Positions 21,693-34,187 of a stretch of DNA of 64,000 nt are shown piece by piece. The notes beneath the pieces are model-generated. The model saw only the letters and a program-made list of their open reading frames with translations. It made no database searches and was not told the origin of the DNA. Each line of letters opens with the position of its first letter. Within the stretch, counting starts at the first letter, position 1. Both the position numbers and the translations under genes were made by a program. The stretch spans positions 9,625,787-9,689,786 of the forward strand of contig CM074195.1 in assembly GCA_037179385.1 (NCBI GenBank). The letters are read 5' to 3'. The DNA is from Holothuria scabra. Its lineage: Eukaryota > Echinodermata > Holothuroidea > Aspidochirotida > Holothuriidae.

Positions 21693-22822
21693 TCCCCTCC
21701 CATAATATCTCTCCCCATAGGACCACCAGGATAAGTTTCAAAGGTATCATATTCTTTCAAGAAAGTGCAGGGGGGGGGGGATGTTATTGAAGCAATCAAC
21801 GTGAGGGAATTTTTTCAATTCTAGAGAGTCCATCTTTTATTTGCAAAAGAAGCATTCCTCAAATTTGGATGTGAGAATAGACACATCATCCTCAGCTTTC
21901 AATTTGGAATGAAAGGGGAGCTAGGTTTTTGTCCTAATTGTTTACATTTTGGAGACTTTTGTTTGATTTAATAAAGATTTAGCCAGAATTTCTGCAAATT
22001 TGGGCCAACCTTTGAAGTAATGCAAAATGGAAGTGTACAGTATCCCCCCTCCCCCCCCTACTTTTCACACACCTATGATCTTGCTCAAATTGCCCCACCC
22101 AATTCCATTATTCCTAGCTCTGCAAACTTGATACTTCAAAAGATCCAAATACATATGAAAACTTAAACTTATAATAACTTCAAACAAGGAAGAAAAGAAT
22201 ATGGCAGTGGTTTATTTGCTGCGAGCTATGTTAATTTACCTTCCCATCATTCACACATTCTTCATTATGTTTCCTTCTGATCTCGTAAAAATAGAGTAAA
22301 GCAGGAAAACTCTTTTTGAACTTCACTTCAGGAAGGAATTGAAATGTTTTTAAAATTGAAGGAACCAAACTATTTGATCTCTCTTATTTTCATTGACATA
22401 GGTGAAAATAGCAAAATGGAATTAATGATGTTATACAAGCAAACAAAAGGCCCATTGTCATAATAACATTGTCCGGCTCTGGTAAGGATAGTAAGGAACA
22501 ATAAGAAATGATAAGAAATATGATATTGAATCCAATTTGGACAAATGACCTGGTTTGTTGCATATAACAACTCTGAAAATATTGCACAAATAGGGACATA
22601 GGGCGGTCATTACAAAGGTTAATATATAGGCCGCAAAGAGTAAGGTTGGTCAATGGATGTTATGTAAACATGATGATATAGTAACAGGCTTCAATGCAAC
22701 CAATACTAGCCCCTGGTACAGGTTGTGGTCCTGCATATTTATTAAGGCCAGTGCACAAGTTAGTATTTGATGAGCTAATGAAGGGCTGGTTGAAATGAAG
22801 AGGTTAGGAGGACCAGAGCATC
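21693..22822. other. Unassigned sequence
   Basis: No gene is supported. It contains a G-run at 21769-21780 and a C-run near 22046-22058. Two minus frames of 66 and 87 codons at 22370-22653 overlap each other and lack recognisable features. Confidence 0.4.
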
Positions 22823-23731
22823 TTAAAGCAGCTTATGCTGTTGTTTTTACGTTTCCAGTGTTCATCAAATGTATGGGCTGTACTCCATACAAATGTAAAA
22901 AGCTTTAAAAATTAACGTACTTTAGTCTTTTCTCCGAAAATGAGCAAAAATCCGAAAAAAATCGAAAAGATTTCAACAGTTTCCAAACGCTATTCTGCCT
23001 TATTATCTTGCTCTAGCTCCGCCCAATGAATTTGATGCATATTCAGAAGGTCAATTTGAGAATCAAGCAAAACGTAAACAAAACAGACAGTGACATTTCG
23101 TTCAATTGATACATACGTTATTCGAACGGCCTTTGCGTGTCCAATCTGCACACCACATCGAACCGGCTGCGCAATTCGTTCGTTTTATTTGTGAACGCAG
23201 ATTCAGTGACAAATTCCTATTCACTTGTTTCGGCTCCATCGTTCAGTTTTTAATTTTGTCGCTGATTGTGCTATTTTAATCCGTCCCAAGGTTCAAGATA
23301 ATGTTCATTTTCTCTTTGATTTGATGCTGTGGCTTGGCATTCAAAAACAATCTTTGGGTTAAATACGTGTGAAACTGTCATTCTGTATTGGGAACGGTTG
23401 TGAAAGGATCTAATGCATGTACGCAACAAGTGTGATACAATGGCAATATGTACATCGCTGTGTCAAACGGTAGGCATAATTTTACGTCATTCATTTCTTG
23501 CATTGTGATTGGTCAAATTGAGATAAGAGTCCGTTGTCTTTGCATAAGAGTTTGCCGAAAAAAGTAGATGAAGTTTCTTTCTATTGTAATTAATGCTCTA
23601 ATTAGTGAAATTTTACTGAAAAAAAACCTGGTGTGAAGGATTTCTGTCGGGTTGGTATCAAATGGAAGAGCAAGGTTTAAGATTAACGATGAAGGTTATT
23701 TTTTTTCATCAAACAGCATAAGCTGCTTTAA
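22823..23731 (-). mobile_element. Family D non-autonomous transposon, copy 2 (0.91 kb)
   Basis: Bounded by TTAAAGCAGCTTATGCTG and CAGCATAAGCTGCTTTAA, perfect inverted repeats of 18 bp. It is the reverse complement of 12126-13054 with scattered changes, so the pair forms a 10-kb inverted repeat. No transposase frame is present, so movement would need an enzyme made elsewhere. Confidence 0.88.
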
Positions 23732-23787
23732 TATACGTGCACCCGCTGCGGCCAGCCACTTTGCCTTTGAAAGAGACTGGCTTAATA

Positions 23788-24107
23788 TTTAAAGGCAGTC
23801 ATTCATTACCCTGAACTACAGTTTTACAAGTAGTGAACAGAAATTTTCAATTGGTACACCTTTTGATTGACATCGCATTATAAAAAATGCCAAGTAGCAC
23901 ATAATATACAGTAAGTACTGAAAGGTTTCTGATAACACATTATAGGGCCTTGTATACTCACCAAAGTTTTTGCTGAGGCATGCAGTTGGAAATTTGGGAT
24001 TGTGTCTGCAGGCTGAGGATAAGTTATATAGACAGTTGTTGGAGGAGCTATAAGTAGGTAAGTTGGGAGAATTGGGACAGTCTGGGGTGATGAATAAATG
24101 CCTTTGA
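23788..24107 (+). repeat. Family C miniature element, copy 3
   Basis: Begins TTTAAAGGCAGTCATTC and ends AAATGCCTTTGA. It keeps TTTTCAATTGGTACA, GGATTGTGTCTG and GTTGGGAGAATTGGGAC. More diverged than copies 1 and 2. It starts 56 bases after the family D copy. Confidence 0.8.
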
Positions 24108-24241
24108 GACTAATTGGAATGAAAAGTGGTAGTCTAAGGAGCAGGGTTTAAAGGGATACATCTCTGGCATTTAAACATTAAGTTTAACTAATAAATATGC
24201 ACACACAACAATGCTGAAGTCCACAACAACATGCACACAGT

Positions 24242-24505
24242 TTAAAGGGCAAGAGCAGTCACCCAAACTTAAAGTAGAGTAGTAGACTGTCCTGTTTCAT
24301 GACTGGCAGTTCAGAGTCATGTGCCAATTTTTTTTCCTCCTCAAATGTAAAAATTGTACTAGAAGTAACTGATTAGTCTACCTTGAATATGCCATACTGA
24401 AGTAGTAAAATATGATGAAAGATACTTTGAAAGGAATAAGAAGAAAATTGTGATCCATAGCTGTTGCTTCAAAATAAGTTTGGGGGTACTGTTTTTGACC
24501 TTTAG
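24242..24505 (+). repeat. Family B miniature element
   Basis: Starts TTAAAGGGCAAGAGCAGTC and ends near CTGTTTTTGACCTTTAG. Internal landmarks are GTCCTGTTTCATGACTGG, ACCTTGAATATGCCATAC and CTTCAAAATAAGTTTGGGG. Its two ends are inverse to each other for about 40 bp. Confidence 0.82.
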
Positions 24506-24780
24506 TCTTGTTTAAAGACTTATTTTTTTAGTTGGCTTTTCCTTAGAATTTGCAGCCCTATTAAATACTTTGCGGATTTTAGCGTTCTATAAGTTCATTA
24601 ATTATTATAACAGATCTCCTTCAAAGATGTTTTTTCTTCATGCTGTATTGGTATAGTTATACATGTATGTAATATAATATCTAATACATAAGATATAATT
24701 ATATCTAACATATAAGGCTGTCAGACATAATTGCAAAGGTGTCCTCTTTTTCTGAAGGGATGTCACACAATTGCCCCTCT

Positions 24781-24860
24781 CCCAGTTAGTGAGGTTATAA
24801 ATAGGAGGTGACTAGTGAGGGGCTATAGGAAGATTTAGACCCTCCTATTCACATCACTCT
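24781..24860. repeat. Possible family K remnant
   Basis: AAATAGGAGGTGACTAG and CCCTCCTATTCAC form inverted blocks like those of the family K copies. Assignment is weak. Confidence 0.35.
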
Positions 24861-24904
24861 GTGCAAGCTGTTTATGTTGATAAAACTCTCTCATTGGGAA
24901 AGAC

Positions 24905-25166
24905 TTAAAGGGCAGGAGCAGTCACCCCAAATTGAAGAAATGTAGTAGACTGTCCAGTTTCATGATTGGCTGTTGGGAGTCATGTGACAATGTTTTTTCT
25001 CTTCAAATGTGAAATTTACTGGAAATAACTGCTTGGTTTACCTTGAATATGCAATAGTAAAGTCATTAAAGGTAATGAAAAATACTTTGAAGAGAAATAA
25101 GTTGAAAATTGTGTTATTTAGCATTTTCTTCAAAATATGTTTGGGGGGACTGCTCTTTACCTTTAA
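24905..25166 (+). repeat. Family B miniature element
   Basis: Starts TTAAAGGGCAGGAGCAGTC and ends GACTGCTCTTTACCTTTAA. Same orientation as 24242-24505, 400 bases away. Landmarks include CATGATTGGCTGTTGGGAG and TACCTTGAATATGCAATAG. Confidence 0.85.
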
Positions 25167-25869
25167 CCAGCTGAGGACAGCTTAGCAATGTAACTGTATT
25201 AATTAATAGTATAAGCCTGACTGCAATATTTGATTGGAAGTATATCTACTTCTAAATTTAGTTTCCACATATTACAAGTAACAGTGATTTCCAAGAAGCT
25301 TCTCCATTATCATCTAAAAAGCAGAAAACCTTACACAACACAGTAAACATTGAACAATGTTTATTTTTCATACAGTACATCCAAACAACCATAATGGTAG
25401 AAGGGTGCATTCGAACCACAATAGTAAACATGCCCTAACTTCAACCCTAAGCTGGAATACCGTGACATTTTACGACCATCCCTAGTGGCTTCTTCCCAGC
25501 ATCTTTAATCACATTATTTCCTTGCTAAAGATTCAGCGATGACGAAGGAACATCATTTGTGAAGTCGAAATCAACTGCATGAGGATGTCTTACTGTTTAT
25601 ATTTATTTTCTTTCATCATGATGTAGTACAAGAGCTAGATAGCAGCACACACAGAAGGTACCCCTTGGGTGGACAAATGTCTACAGCATTTTTCAAAATA
25701 CTAGCAATTTGCTACAACTGTAAGTCTACATCTTCAAAAGACAACTATGGTCAGTAGATGGATAATAATTGCTTTTCAACTGTGAACCATTCATGGAAAG
25801 CAATATATGCACTCTTTCCATGAAATGATTCCAACAGTGAGGTTTATGAAAATTCCAATGCCAAACATA
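25167..25869. other. Unassigned sequence with a small CpG patch
   Basis: No gene is supported. At 25520-25585 (around GATGACGAAGGAAC and GTGAAGTCGAAATC) short frames are open on both strands with several CpGs. This may be the tail of an old retroelement or an exon fragment, but neither can be shown. Confidence 0.35.
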
Positions 25870-26105
25870 TAACATACAGTAATTGCTAGCCAATTGGTTT
25901 CAGTCAGGCAATTCACAGCCTTTTTTTTTTTTTTAGACGAGGCTCTCTAGCTTGTTTTTTCAACTCCTTTTCACACTGAGCACAAAGCGTAATGGCTGCA
26001 GGTTCTTCTCTTAAAGCTTTCTGTATGACCTGGCCGGCCTGGGAGTCATACTTCAGATGCCCCATCTGAAAATCTGAAGCTCTAACCACTTGAGAATACA
26101 ATCAG
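25870..26105 (-). repeat. tRNA-derived SINE, copy E4
   Basis: On the minus strand the head reads AAGTGGTTAGAGCTTCAG (A-box-like) and AAGTATGACTCCCAGGCC (B-box-like), and the body ends in the family tail around GACTGAAACCAATTGGC. A T-run at 25920-25934 falls where other copies have a shorter T-run. The 62-codon minus frame over it is SINE sequence and not a gene. Confidence 0.75.
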
Positions 26106-27962
26106 ATGTGACTATATCCAGATCTGTAAATTTAATATTGTATAAAGTGTGCAAGAAATCTGCACACTGATCAGAGAAGGGGAAGCATCACAAAAATCAA
26201 AATTTTCAAAGTGTCTCCTGCAATTTCTACAAATTCCCAAAATGTCTTGTTAATAGAATTAAGCCAACAAATATGAAGTGAAATTCATGTCCAGTACACT
26301 TCCCCTTTTCTAAACTTCAGGTTTGTCCGCCTCCCTATGGGGACGCTTGGTCCCCTGGTCCCCAAGCTAGACAAACCTGTGACACCATGCCTACTCAGTG
26401 CCTCTGTGACTGCAGCCCCCTTTAGGATGAGCTGAATGAAAAGATGTCATCCACTCCACAGGCTAGGTGACACCATGCCTACATTTCTGCACAACACCCT
26501 ATCCACACATCTGCATGTTGTGCCTCTGAAATACTTACAGTTGCCACTTGGAATGTGACAGTGCCGATGGCAACTCCCTGGTGTCAGCAACCTTTGTACT
26601 GTTCATTGTACAAATCTCCAGCATAAAATCTGGGAAATGAATTTTTCATCACTTAATCCTTGATACTAATGTCACCCCAATGAGCAATAAACAATGCTTC
26701 TGCCATCCTCCTGCAGCCATCAACTTTCAAGGTTTTCTTCTCTTTCCAACCATTTCAGATTTATCCTCATTCATACTCTGACCTTACCAACTTTACACTG
26801 CCAATCAATTAGCTATACAACCAGATCAAAACAACACCATCCCCATACACAGTTAGATCCCTCCTCATTAGGTTGTAAACACTACCTAAATTATGTTCCT
26901 TACAACAGTTTTAGTCTTTTAAAATAATAATCAGTCTTCTTTTTTATGTCCTATTTTACGTTGCCTTTTTGTGCATGTTTTTTTTTTTTTCCTTTTTTCT
27001 TCTTGTTTCAAACAGTAAGCTTGACATTTCGGTGGAAGGAACTCCTCCAAGCATTTTCTTCTGTCAAGACAGTAGTAAATCAGTGTGTGAATAAGATACA
27101 TGCATCATGCGCGCCTTGAATTTTAACGAAAGCTAAGACGACTTATGCACCATTCCCTAGCCTCGACTTCACAGTAGCAAAACGAGCTACTGTAAAGCTA
27201 TCCACAAAAATCAACATGCCCCATGGAAATCTCCCCCCAAAATAATTTCTGACGTAGGTAATTTTTATGCGGAGAGAAAAGCAACAGACAAACGAATGAA
27301 AGTAAAGAATCCTGAACATCAATCTATAGTTAAGAGTCGTTTTGTGTACCTAAGAAACATTTTCAACAATTAAAGCAGGGAAGGTGACGTCAACTGTTTT
27401 TTTTTTTTTCCCTTCTTTTTTTGTAAAGGAAGAGCAAAGGGGAGGGAACGACTACATTTTGAGTAATTAAGTGTGATAGTTAAGTTATTCTGGAAGGAGG
27501 GCAGAGACTGAGTGTGACAGTTTTTTCTTTTTTCTTCTTCTTTTTTTTGTTTAAAGACAAAACAAGTTACAATACATCAATCAAACTGATGTAGAATGAG
27601 AACAAAATGTGTTAAAAGCCACGTAGCCTAAAGAAAATGGTATTGCTTTACTGCAGGTTTATGTTACAGTTTGCACTTCAAGTTAGCAGATTCTCCAAGC
27701 CAGGGTTGTATAAAATAGGAACATACATGCATAGTGGCAAGGTAACAGCATGCAACCCAATTTTATAAATAACTGAATTTTGCCAGACTTTTTCTGAATA
27801 ACGAAGACTTTTTTAAATACTGGGAAATAAGGATCTAGATTTTTAAAAAAAATGAATTTTTACGAATGGAAACATACATGATTGCAACAAACAAAATTGT
27901 GAGGTTACTGATTACAAGACCAAGTATCCAAAATCCCATGGATTTTCAGAATCATGAAACAA
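26106..27962. other. Unassigned sequence with hairpins and T-rich tracts
   Basis: No gene is supported. CAGGTTTGTC (26319-26328) and GACAAACCTG (26370-26379) are perfect 10-bp inverse arms around a C/G-rich core. ACAGTAGC (27171-27178) and GCTACTGT (27186-27193) form a second small hairpin in a CpG-bearing patch. T-rich tracts lie at about 26980-27002, 27400-27422 and 27522-27550. Confidence 0.4.
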
Positions 27963-28260
27963 CCCCGGTAAAAATTCCAGTTGAACCCAGTTGACCAATT
28001 CAACTGGGTTTAACTGGGACTCAGTTGAACCCAGCTGGTCATGTTCCAAATCCCATATAAAACCAACTGGGTTGAACTGGGTTTATACCAGCTTTCAACT
28101 GGATTGACTACATTCAACCCAGTTGAATTTGTTCCAATTCCCATATTAGATTAACTGGGTTTAACTGGTTTTCAACTGGTTTCTAACTGGGTTCTAACTG
28201 GATCCAGTTGAACCAAGTTGAGCCCGGTTTAACTGGGTTCAACTGGAATTTTGACCAGGG
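27963..28260. repeat. Foldback element W built of CAACTGG/CCAGTTG motifs
   Basis: The left end CCCCGGTAAAAATTCCAG and the right end CTGGAATTTTGACCAGGG are inverse to each other, and the match continues into CCAGTTGAACCCAGTT. Almost the whole interior is made of AACTGG or CCAGTT cores in both directions, with two copies of a TTCCAA(A/T)TCCCATAT module at about 28045 and 28133. It has no coding frame. It can fold in many alternative registers. Confidence 0.8.
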
Positions 28261-29804
28261 AAGTCCTTCTTTTCCCATTTTCCTTGTGTGTGGTATGTAC
28301 AAACAATTGTAAACATGCAACAATATGTAAGAAAATTGGTCTGTATTGCAATGAAGTAGCGTTGAATAAAACGCTGCTGTTGTTGTTGAGTTTTTTCACT
28401 TAAACAACAAACAACACTTAAATAAATAGATATCATTTGTTGAAGAAATAGTTTATGGCCTCATTTTAATGAATTTCCTCAAGCTAAGGAAAAACATTAA
28501 AGTAAGCCTATGCATACATAATACAAAGGGCAAACAAAGCTTATAATTATACCCAATTTCTCATTTCACAAATTACATAAATATCTACAAAGTAATGAAA
28601 TATTGTTTGGTCAATAAATTAATAGTTACTTCAATTATGATGCAGCAAAAGTGAGCAGAAGGCTTATGAACGACCTCAGTTCACCCTTCACCCTCCATCA
28701 CTTACCCAACTTACACTACATTACACATTTTGAAAATGCTCCTGTTGACTTTAACTTTCATTTAATGAACGTACATTTTTGTAAAAGAAAATTTAGCAAC
28801 TTCCTTCTCCATGCACCCCCACCCCTCTAATGGGCCTCTCCCCTCCCAATTGCCATCCTCTCTGGCCTGCATGCCTAGGCAGCATTAAACAACTGTCTCA
28901 ATGATTTAATAATGAAATAGACACACCTTTAGGATATACAAAATAACTTAGTGTCAAGCACATGAGCTATGCATTTACAATCTACCTTAATCTTAGTTTG
29001 ATTTTAGTGAGAATACCACACCTCAAAAACCCAGTAAAACAAGATCGCATGAAGCACAGAGAGTTTTACTTAAGTTAAACCAATCCCAACCATTGCATTT
29101 ATCCATGTGCATGCATCACTCATTCCAACTGTAATTTCACTTTCAATGAAGTTACGATCCACTTGTACAGGGGAACCATTCAAAGCAAGCCAACAGTGTT
29201 CCACTATGGTCAACTATTTTTATCTCATTTCTGAACAGGAAAGATTAGTCACGTCTACAGCCAGCGAGGTGACATAATTTGACTGCATATCTCAGGTTTC
29301 ACTCGTGAGGTATGTTCAAAACACACTTGACCTTTAATTGGAATATTACCTTTTGATCGGCTCAATTTAATATGATTGCAGAAAGTTGGTATTCCACAAT
29401 ATTCATGAAGTCACCCATCCATAAGCAGTGTAGAGCATAGCATGCATGTAGCATCTCTCCACTGAATTCATTTCAAACCTTCTCAAGAAAGATGACAAAA
29501 ATAGAAGTGGGTACAAGTGCCTTTTTAAAAAAATCTTCAAATTTTCTTTAGTTCTTCCTCCAAAGAATTTTTGAGCAGCAGATTTATTTCACCAGCATCA
29601 AGTTACAAGATATCACATGACTACAAGATACCTCTCTACGGGTTAAATTTGCATTTTTAAGTGCTATATGAATTACAAAACATGATATTGTTTTTCATGA
29701 GATCTCTTAATAATTTCATCATATTCTGCTCACTATAAATACATCATGCATGACATCAAATTCTGTCTTCAAATTTCCTGAAATTTGTTCCATTTTCACA
29801 ATCT
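28261..29804. other. Unassigned AT-rich sequence
   Basis: No gene is supported. AAGTGCTATATGAAT at about 29659-29673 resembles tails seen on some LINE or SINE copies, without other evidence. Confidence 0.4.
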
Positions 29805-30015
29805 TACAATTTTCTACCTTTTTCTTTTCAAAGTATCTGTAATAGTATTTTAGGACTTCAATTTTGCATACATCAATTACTTACTTCTAGCTGCCTGGTA
29901 AATTTCACAATCACATTTTAGGAGAAAACATACTGTCACATGACTCTCAAGAGCCAATCATGAAATAGGACAGTATACTACACTAACATATTGCCAAGAC
30001 TGCATTCCCCCTTTA
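29805..30015 (-). repeat. Family B miniature element, left-truncated
   Basis: Carries TTTTCAAAGTATCTG, CTGTCACATGACTCTCAAG and CCAATCATGAAATAGGAC, ending ATTCCCCCTTTA. The start is missing compared with 33926-34187. Confidence 0.75.
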
Positions 30016-30045
30016 CTATGTACTGCAAGAAAAGAAAGTTTTATA

Positions 30046-30307
30046 TTGACGAATCCTGACAGCAAGTGATGGTCTGATTTAAGTTGGTCATGGGGTCTAA
30101 TTACCTTCAAATCTTTTAATTTCTTTGCTTATCGTACCATGGATGGTTTTACACTAAAGTGGTTCTTGATTCCTTCAATTTCACTGAATATGAGGGTTTG
30201 AAATTCATGTAGACAATAACTTAAGATGATGTAAGGCTGATTGACCCCACTAATGGCTGCCTACATGTAGTCACTAAAAACGAGCATTGATTGGATTTGT
30301 CTGTATG
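30046..30307 (-). repeat. Family J element, copy 3 (inverted)
   Basis: Near-complete inverse of 6159-6433: GACGAATCCTGACAGC at the left, and TAGTCACTAAAAACGAGC and GGATTTGTCTGTATG at the right. It lies 30 bases from a family B copy. Confidence 0.72.
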
Positions 30308-32772
30308 CAGAACCCTATCATCAATTGGTGCTTATGGCACACATACCAACATGTTATATTTCAAAAAAGTATTTCAATACCAATGGCAGTTTCAATTAAA
30401 TAGAGATTTATTTATCTTTTGGAATTTCTAGTAACCAAGAATATTAACTGTTTAAGATGCATGTGACCAAAATTTAGGTAGAAAATTTAAAGGGGAGGGG
30501 AGGTGTGGGTGGGATGTAAGATAGCATACATATGAAATCTTACAGATGGATCCAGAATTTATCCACAGTAAATAATTTAACACGTAAACTGAAATAAGAA
30601 ACATCCCAGAGTGACCTACTTTCAACCCTCACAGAATATTGCTTATTAAAAATGGAGGCTCCAAGGTTCTATTTTTAGCCATAATATCACTTACTGATAT
30701 TGAAGTAAAAATACTTTAAATCCAATACAGGGTAACAGACAATATCATTATATTGTTTTTTTTTTTTTAAAAGGGTAGGGACAACCCTTTAATTAGTTAA
30801 ATCCAAACCTAAATTCAAATACAGGATTCATAAAATGTGAGTACTCTTAAACAGGAAAACATTGTACACTGTCGCCAAAAGGAGTTTCTGCTCCATTATT
30901 TTTGTCAAGTGCAGTCCTTCCTCTCTCAATAAGGACAGGGTCAAGCAGAGCCCTTCTTACTCGTTCTTTATACAAAATGTGTCCTAAAAAGGATACCCAA
31001 CAGGTACTACTATTGATCTTAGCATCTTTCAAGTGCATTTTGTTGACTCTTACTTCAAAGCCAGAGGCAACACAGGGAAAGACTCTTTCCAAATTCTATC
31101 AAGGAGTAACTTAATGTTGAATCTAACAACTTCCTCCAAATCCTGAGCACAAGTTCCCTTGATATACATTGTCTCCATACAGTCTTAGAATGTTTCAAAC
31201 CTTAATGAAACAATGACTGGCAATGAGATTCAAGCAGAGGTTGGTGGCATTTAACAAGTTAACTTTTGCACGAGAGCATGACAAATAACCATCCTTCACA
31301 GTGACAACGGGTGCACATTGCATCACTGAAGTGTTTTTTCGTGGAGTGGTTTTAAATGCCGCAGTTCCTTAGGCTCAATGAAGACACTAACTGGCAAGGA
31401 CCATGTCAAGTCTTTCTCTCTTCATTGGATTTACTCAGCAAATGCAAATAATTTCAAGATTCACCTCTGGTGATTAATAGTATCAGGCCTATATTAGAAG
31501 AAAATTTTATGATTGTCCACCAGAAAACCTATACATCTGCCTTCATTTTATATCACTGTAGAAAAGCAAGTTTAATAGTAGGAGAGGAAATTTGAAAAAT
31601 ACATGAGGACCATCTGTTTCTTTTGTGTGGAATTTGGTTGCCAGGTAGACAGTCATTGAATCTTTTGGTTGTCTAAGTCAAATTTTAGTTTCCTCTTGGC
31701 ACAATCCTGCAGCAAGGGGAAACTTAGGTGGTCCCCACTCTTTCCCCCACCCCAAATGAGGGGGAAAAGGAAGACATAAAAAAAAAACAGCAACAAAAGG
31801 AGGAAGGAAAGAGAAGAAAAAGGAGGCTGTGGTAGCACATCCTAGCATCAAATGTAGCAACATTTTACATCCATCATTTGTGAGCAAAAATTTCCCAGAT
31901 GGGAGACCCTCCAGGATGGCAATTAGTCATCATTTCATGAGCCCCTAAAGATGAAACTCTGGTTATGCCCTTGCTTCAGAAACTGAAAAATCCTCACAAA
32001 TGACTTAAAATCGTCTTAGAGATAAAAGTCAGCTTTGAAAGCTTTTATTTATTCATGTTGCAAATTACTCTCTGTACCTCAACATACATTTTTCTCTTGT
32101 AAAATGTAACGGAAAAAGTATCCCACATCTGACCCGGCAAAAAAACATACAAATGAAACATGTATGAAACCAGTGTTTACATCCTGTAATTACAAGGGGG
32201 TTCTCCTGTATCTTACTAGTAGCAAACAATGAAGAAAATCATGAATGTAACTACTGAAAAAATATACACATATAACAGCTTACATTAAACTGACATGGAA
32301 GTTTTTTGTTTATTGTCGGGATGTGGTGTTAAACAAAGATTAACTGTCTGAGGATAAAACAGACATCTTTGCTTTCTTTCTGGCATCCCTAACACTCACA
32401 GACTTCCTCCTCAGGCCTCCAAGAATAAGTAGGCCTTTCATAGTCAGTTTCGGATTTGTTTATGTCATCTGGTCACTTCATTTTAGAAGAAGAATAACTC
32501 CTGAGGGGCAAAATTGCTCACTAAATTTAGGTTCAGTAACTAGAGAGTGTATGTTACATGGCTGAAAGGCATCCCATGCCAATATGTGATTCATACACTT
32601 TCCTGGAGTTTGGGAATTATCTATCTAGACCTTACTACCATTTCATCCTCCCAGAAATTAGGCTCAGTATAAAACTTATTGGAACAGAACTGGTGGTGTC
32701 CTTAAGAACATCTACAATCTTGCAACAAACAAAGGGGCCATGTCATAGGTTATGATGGGTTCTAACAGTAGC
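30308..32772. other. Unassigned AT-rich sequence
   Basis: No gene is supported. Frames open on both strands at 30847-31114 and at 31653-31887, the latter in a purine/pyrimidine-biased patch. A T-run lies at about 30755-30768. Confidence 0.4.
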
Positions 32773-32947
32773 TGATGTTTCCAGGGTTCAATGCTCCTAA
32801 CGTTCAATGTTCCCCCATTTTCATATATCTCAAAATGGCGAAGATTACAAGGTTTGTTTTCCCAGGGTTCAATGTTCCCAGAAGTGATGATGCTCCCAAG
32901 ATTTGGAAATATTGAACCTCTAGAACAGCGAACCTTGGGAACATTGA
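32773..32947. repeat. Family F foldback repeat, copy 2
   Basis: Same order of motifs as 1745-1927: CCAGGGTTCAATG, AACGTTCAATGTTCCC, AAGATTACAAGGTT, then TTGAACCTCTAGAACAGC and CCTTGGGAACATTG. Confidence 0.75.
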
Positions 32948-33925
32948 CATACCCCCCTTATTACCCTCCACCTCAGATAGGGCCACCTCTGTACCAATTA
33001 TCTTTACTGTGTCTCATTCTGTTGCATTAAGTGGGATTGCGCACATGTAGCAAATGAGGTAAATCTGACTAAAACAGATTGCCATATATTTCTGAAAGTT
33101 TCATAACTTCAATTACAAGTTAAGACTATATGTTCCATTGTCATAAATAAAATGCACTTCATAAGATATTAAATACCTTGTGTTTCCACACCCTAATTTC
33201 TGAAAATTTTTTCTAGATATCAATTACTTTTGTTGATGTTGGTTTTTGTTGTCTTTGTTACATCATTTTTTTCTGAAGGCTAAGACTTCTTTGAAGGCCA
33301 AGACTTTCGATTCTTCTTGATCTAATTGTTTCCCTACCTACTTTATCACATTTAAGCTGTTATTTACTTTTCCTGTATGAGATTATAGCAGACATTAACA
33401 TGAAATTATTCAACTCTTGATGACCTTGTCTATTTGGTCTCTTCTTAAATTTGAACACTCTCACGGAAATAACCTCTTCATTTCCTTTTGTGGGTCCTCC
33501 ACATAATCATAGTAAGAATTATTGTCGGTTAGCACCAGCACTAGGCTAAGGGTAGCTAATTTCTGCCACTGAATAAAAGGTGAAGTTCCGGTTATTTCCA
33601 CAACTTCCTCAAGAATTATCTTGAAACCTTGCTTTTATACGCCAATTTTTCAACCAATATGAGAACACTTCAGTTACGTTTTTCTCACTCTAGCTGTTGG
33701 CATGTTAGTCATGTGGGAAAAAGAAAATCCGAACCCTACTTAAATACTTTTACATGGAAATTTGAAAGTTAAGGGCTGGGTTGAGTAGAGGTCAGTGGCA
33801 TTTTCATGGAAAAGGGCATCTTGAGAGTAATGTAATAAGGCATGTAGGACTTTTTGGAAGCGAACTGGGACACTTTTAAAAACTCTTCAACATCTACATT
33901 GCATCATTTCAAGGACAATCCTTTT
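32948..33925. other. Unassigned AT-rich sequence
   Basis: I see no gene or repeat match here. Confidence 0.4.
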
Positions 33926-34187
33926 TTAAAAGGGCAAGAGTAGTCATCCTAAACTGATATTTAATGCAACAGCCAAAACTCACAATATTGTTCTCATTTC
34001 TCTTCAAAGTATCTGAATAATGTTTTTGAACTTTAATGTTGCATATTTAATGTAAACAGAGCAGTTACTCCTTGTGAATTTCACTTTTAAGAAGGAAAAT
34101 ATTGTCACATGATTCTTAAGAGCCAATCATGAAATAGGATAGTCTACTACACTACTTTAACTTGTTGTGACTACATTCCCACTTCAA
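33926..34187 (-). repeat. Family B miniature element
   Basis: Starts TTAAAAGGGCAAGAGTAGTC. It carries CTCTTCAAAGTATCTG, GTCACATGATTCTTAAGAG and CCAATCATGAAATAGG. The right end, ACTACATTCCCACTTCAAG, is eroded. Confidence 0.82.

Noticed and set aside
21524..21799. 91-codon minus frame with KIAAFSLYPQTFPSC
   Set aside because: The same peptide-like stretch appears in other family G copies, so it is repeat sequence.
25520..25585. GATGACGAAGG...GTGAAGTCGAAATC patch resembling some retroelement tails
   Set aside because: Short open frames occur on both strands and no adjacent element body can be seen.
25913..26101. 62-codon minus frame with a lysine-rich end
   Set aside because: Lies wholly in SINE copy E4. 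The lysines come from the SINE T-run read in reverse.
30847..31092. Minus frame with FLGHILYKERVRR, vaguely like a retroelement polymerase segment
   Set aside because: Single short similarity, no supporting motifs, and a stop just upstream of the first usable start.
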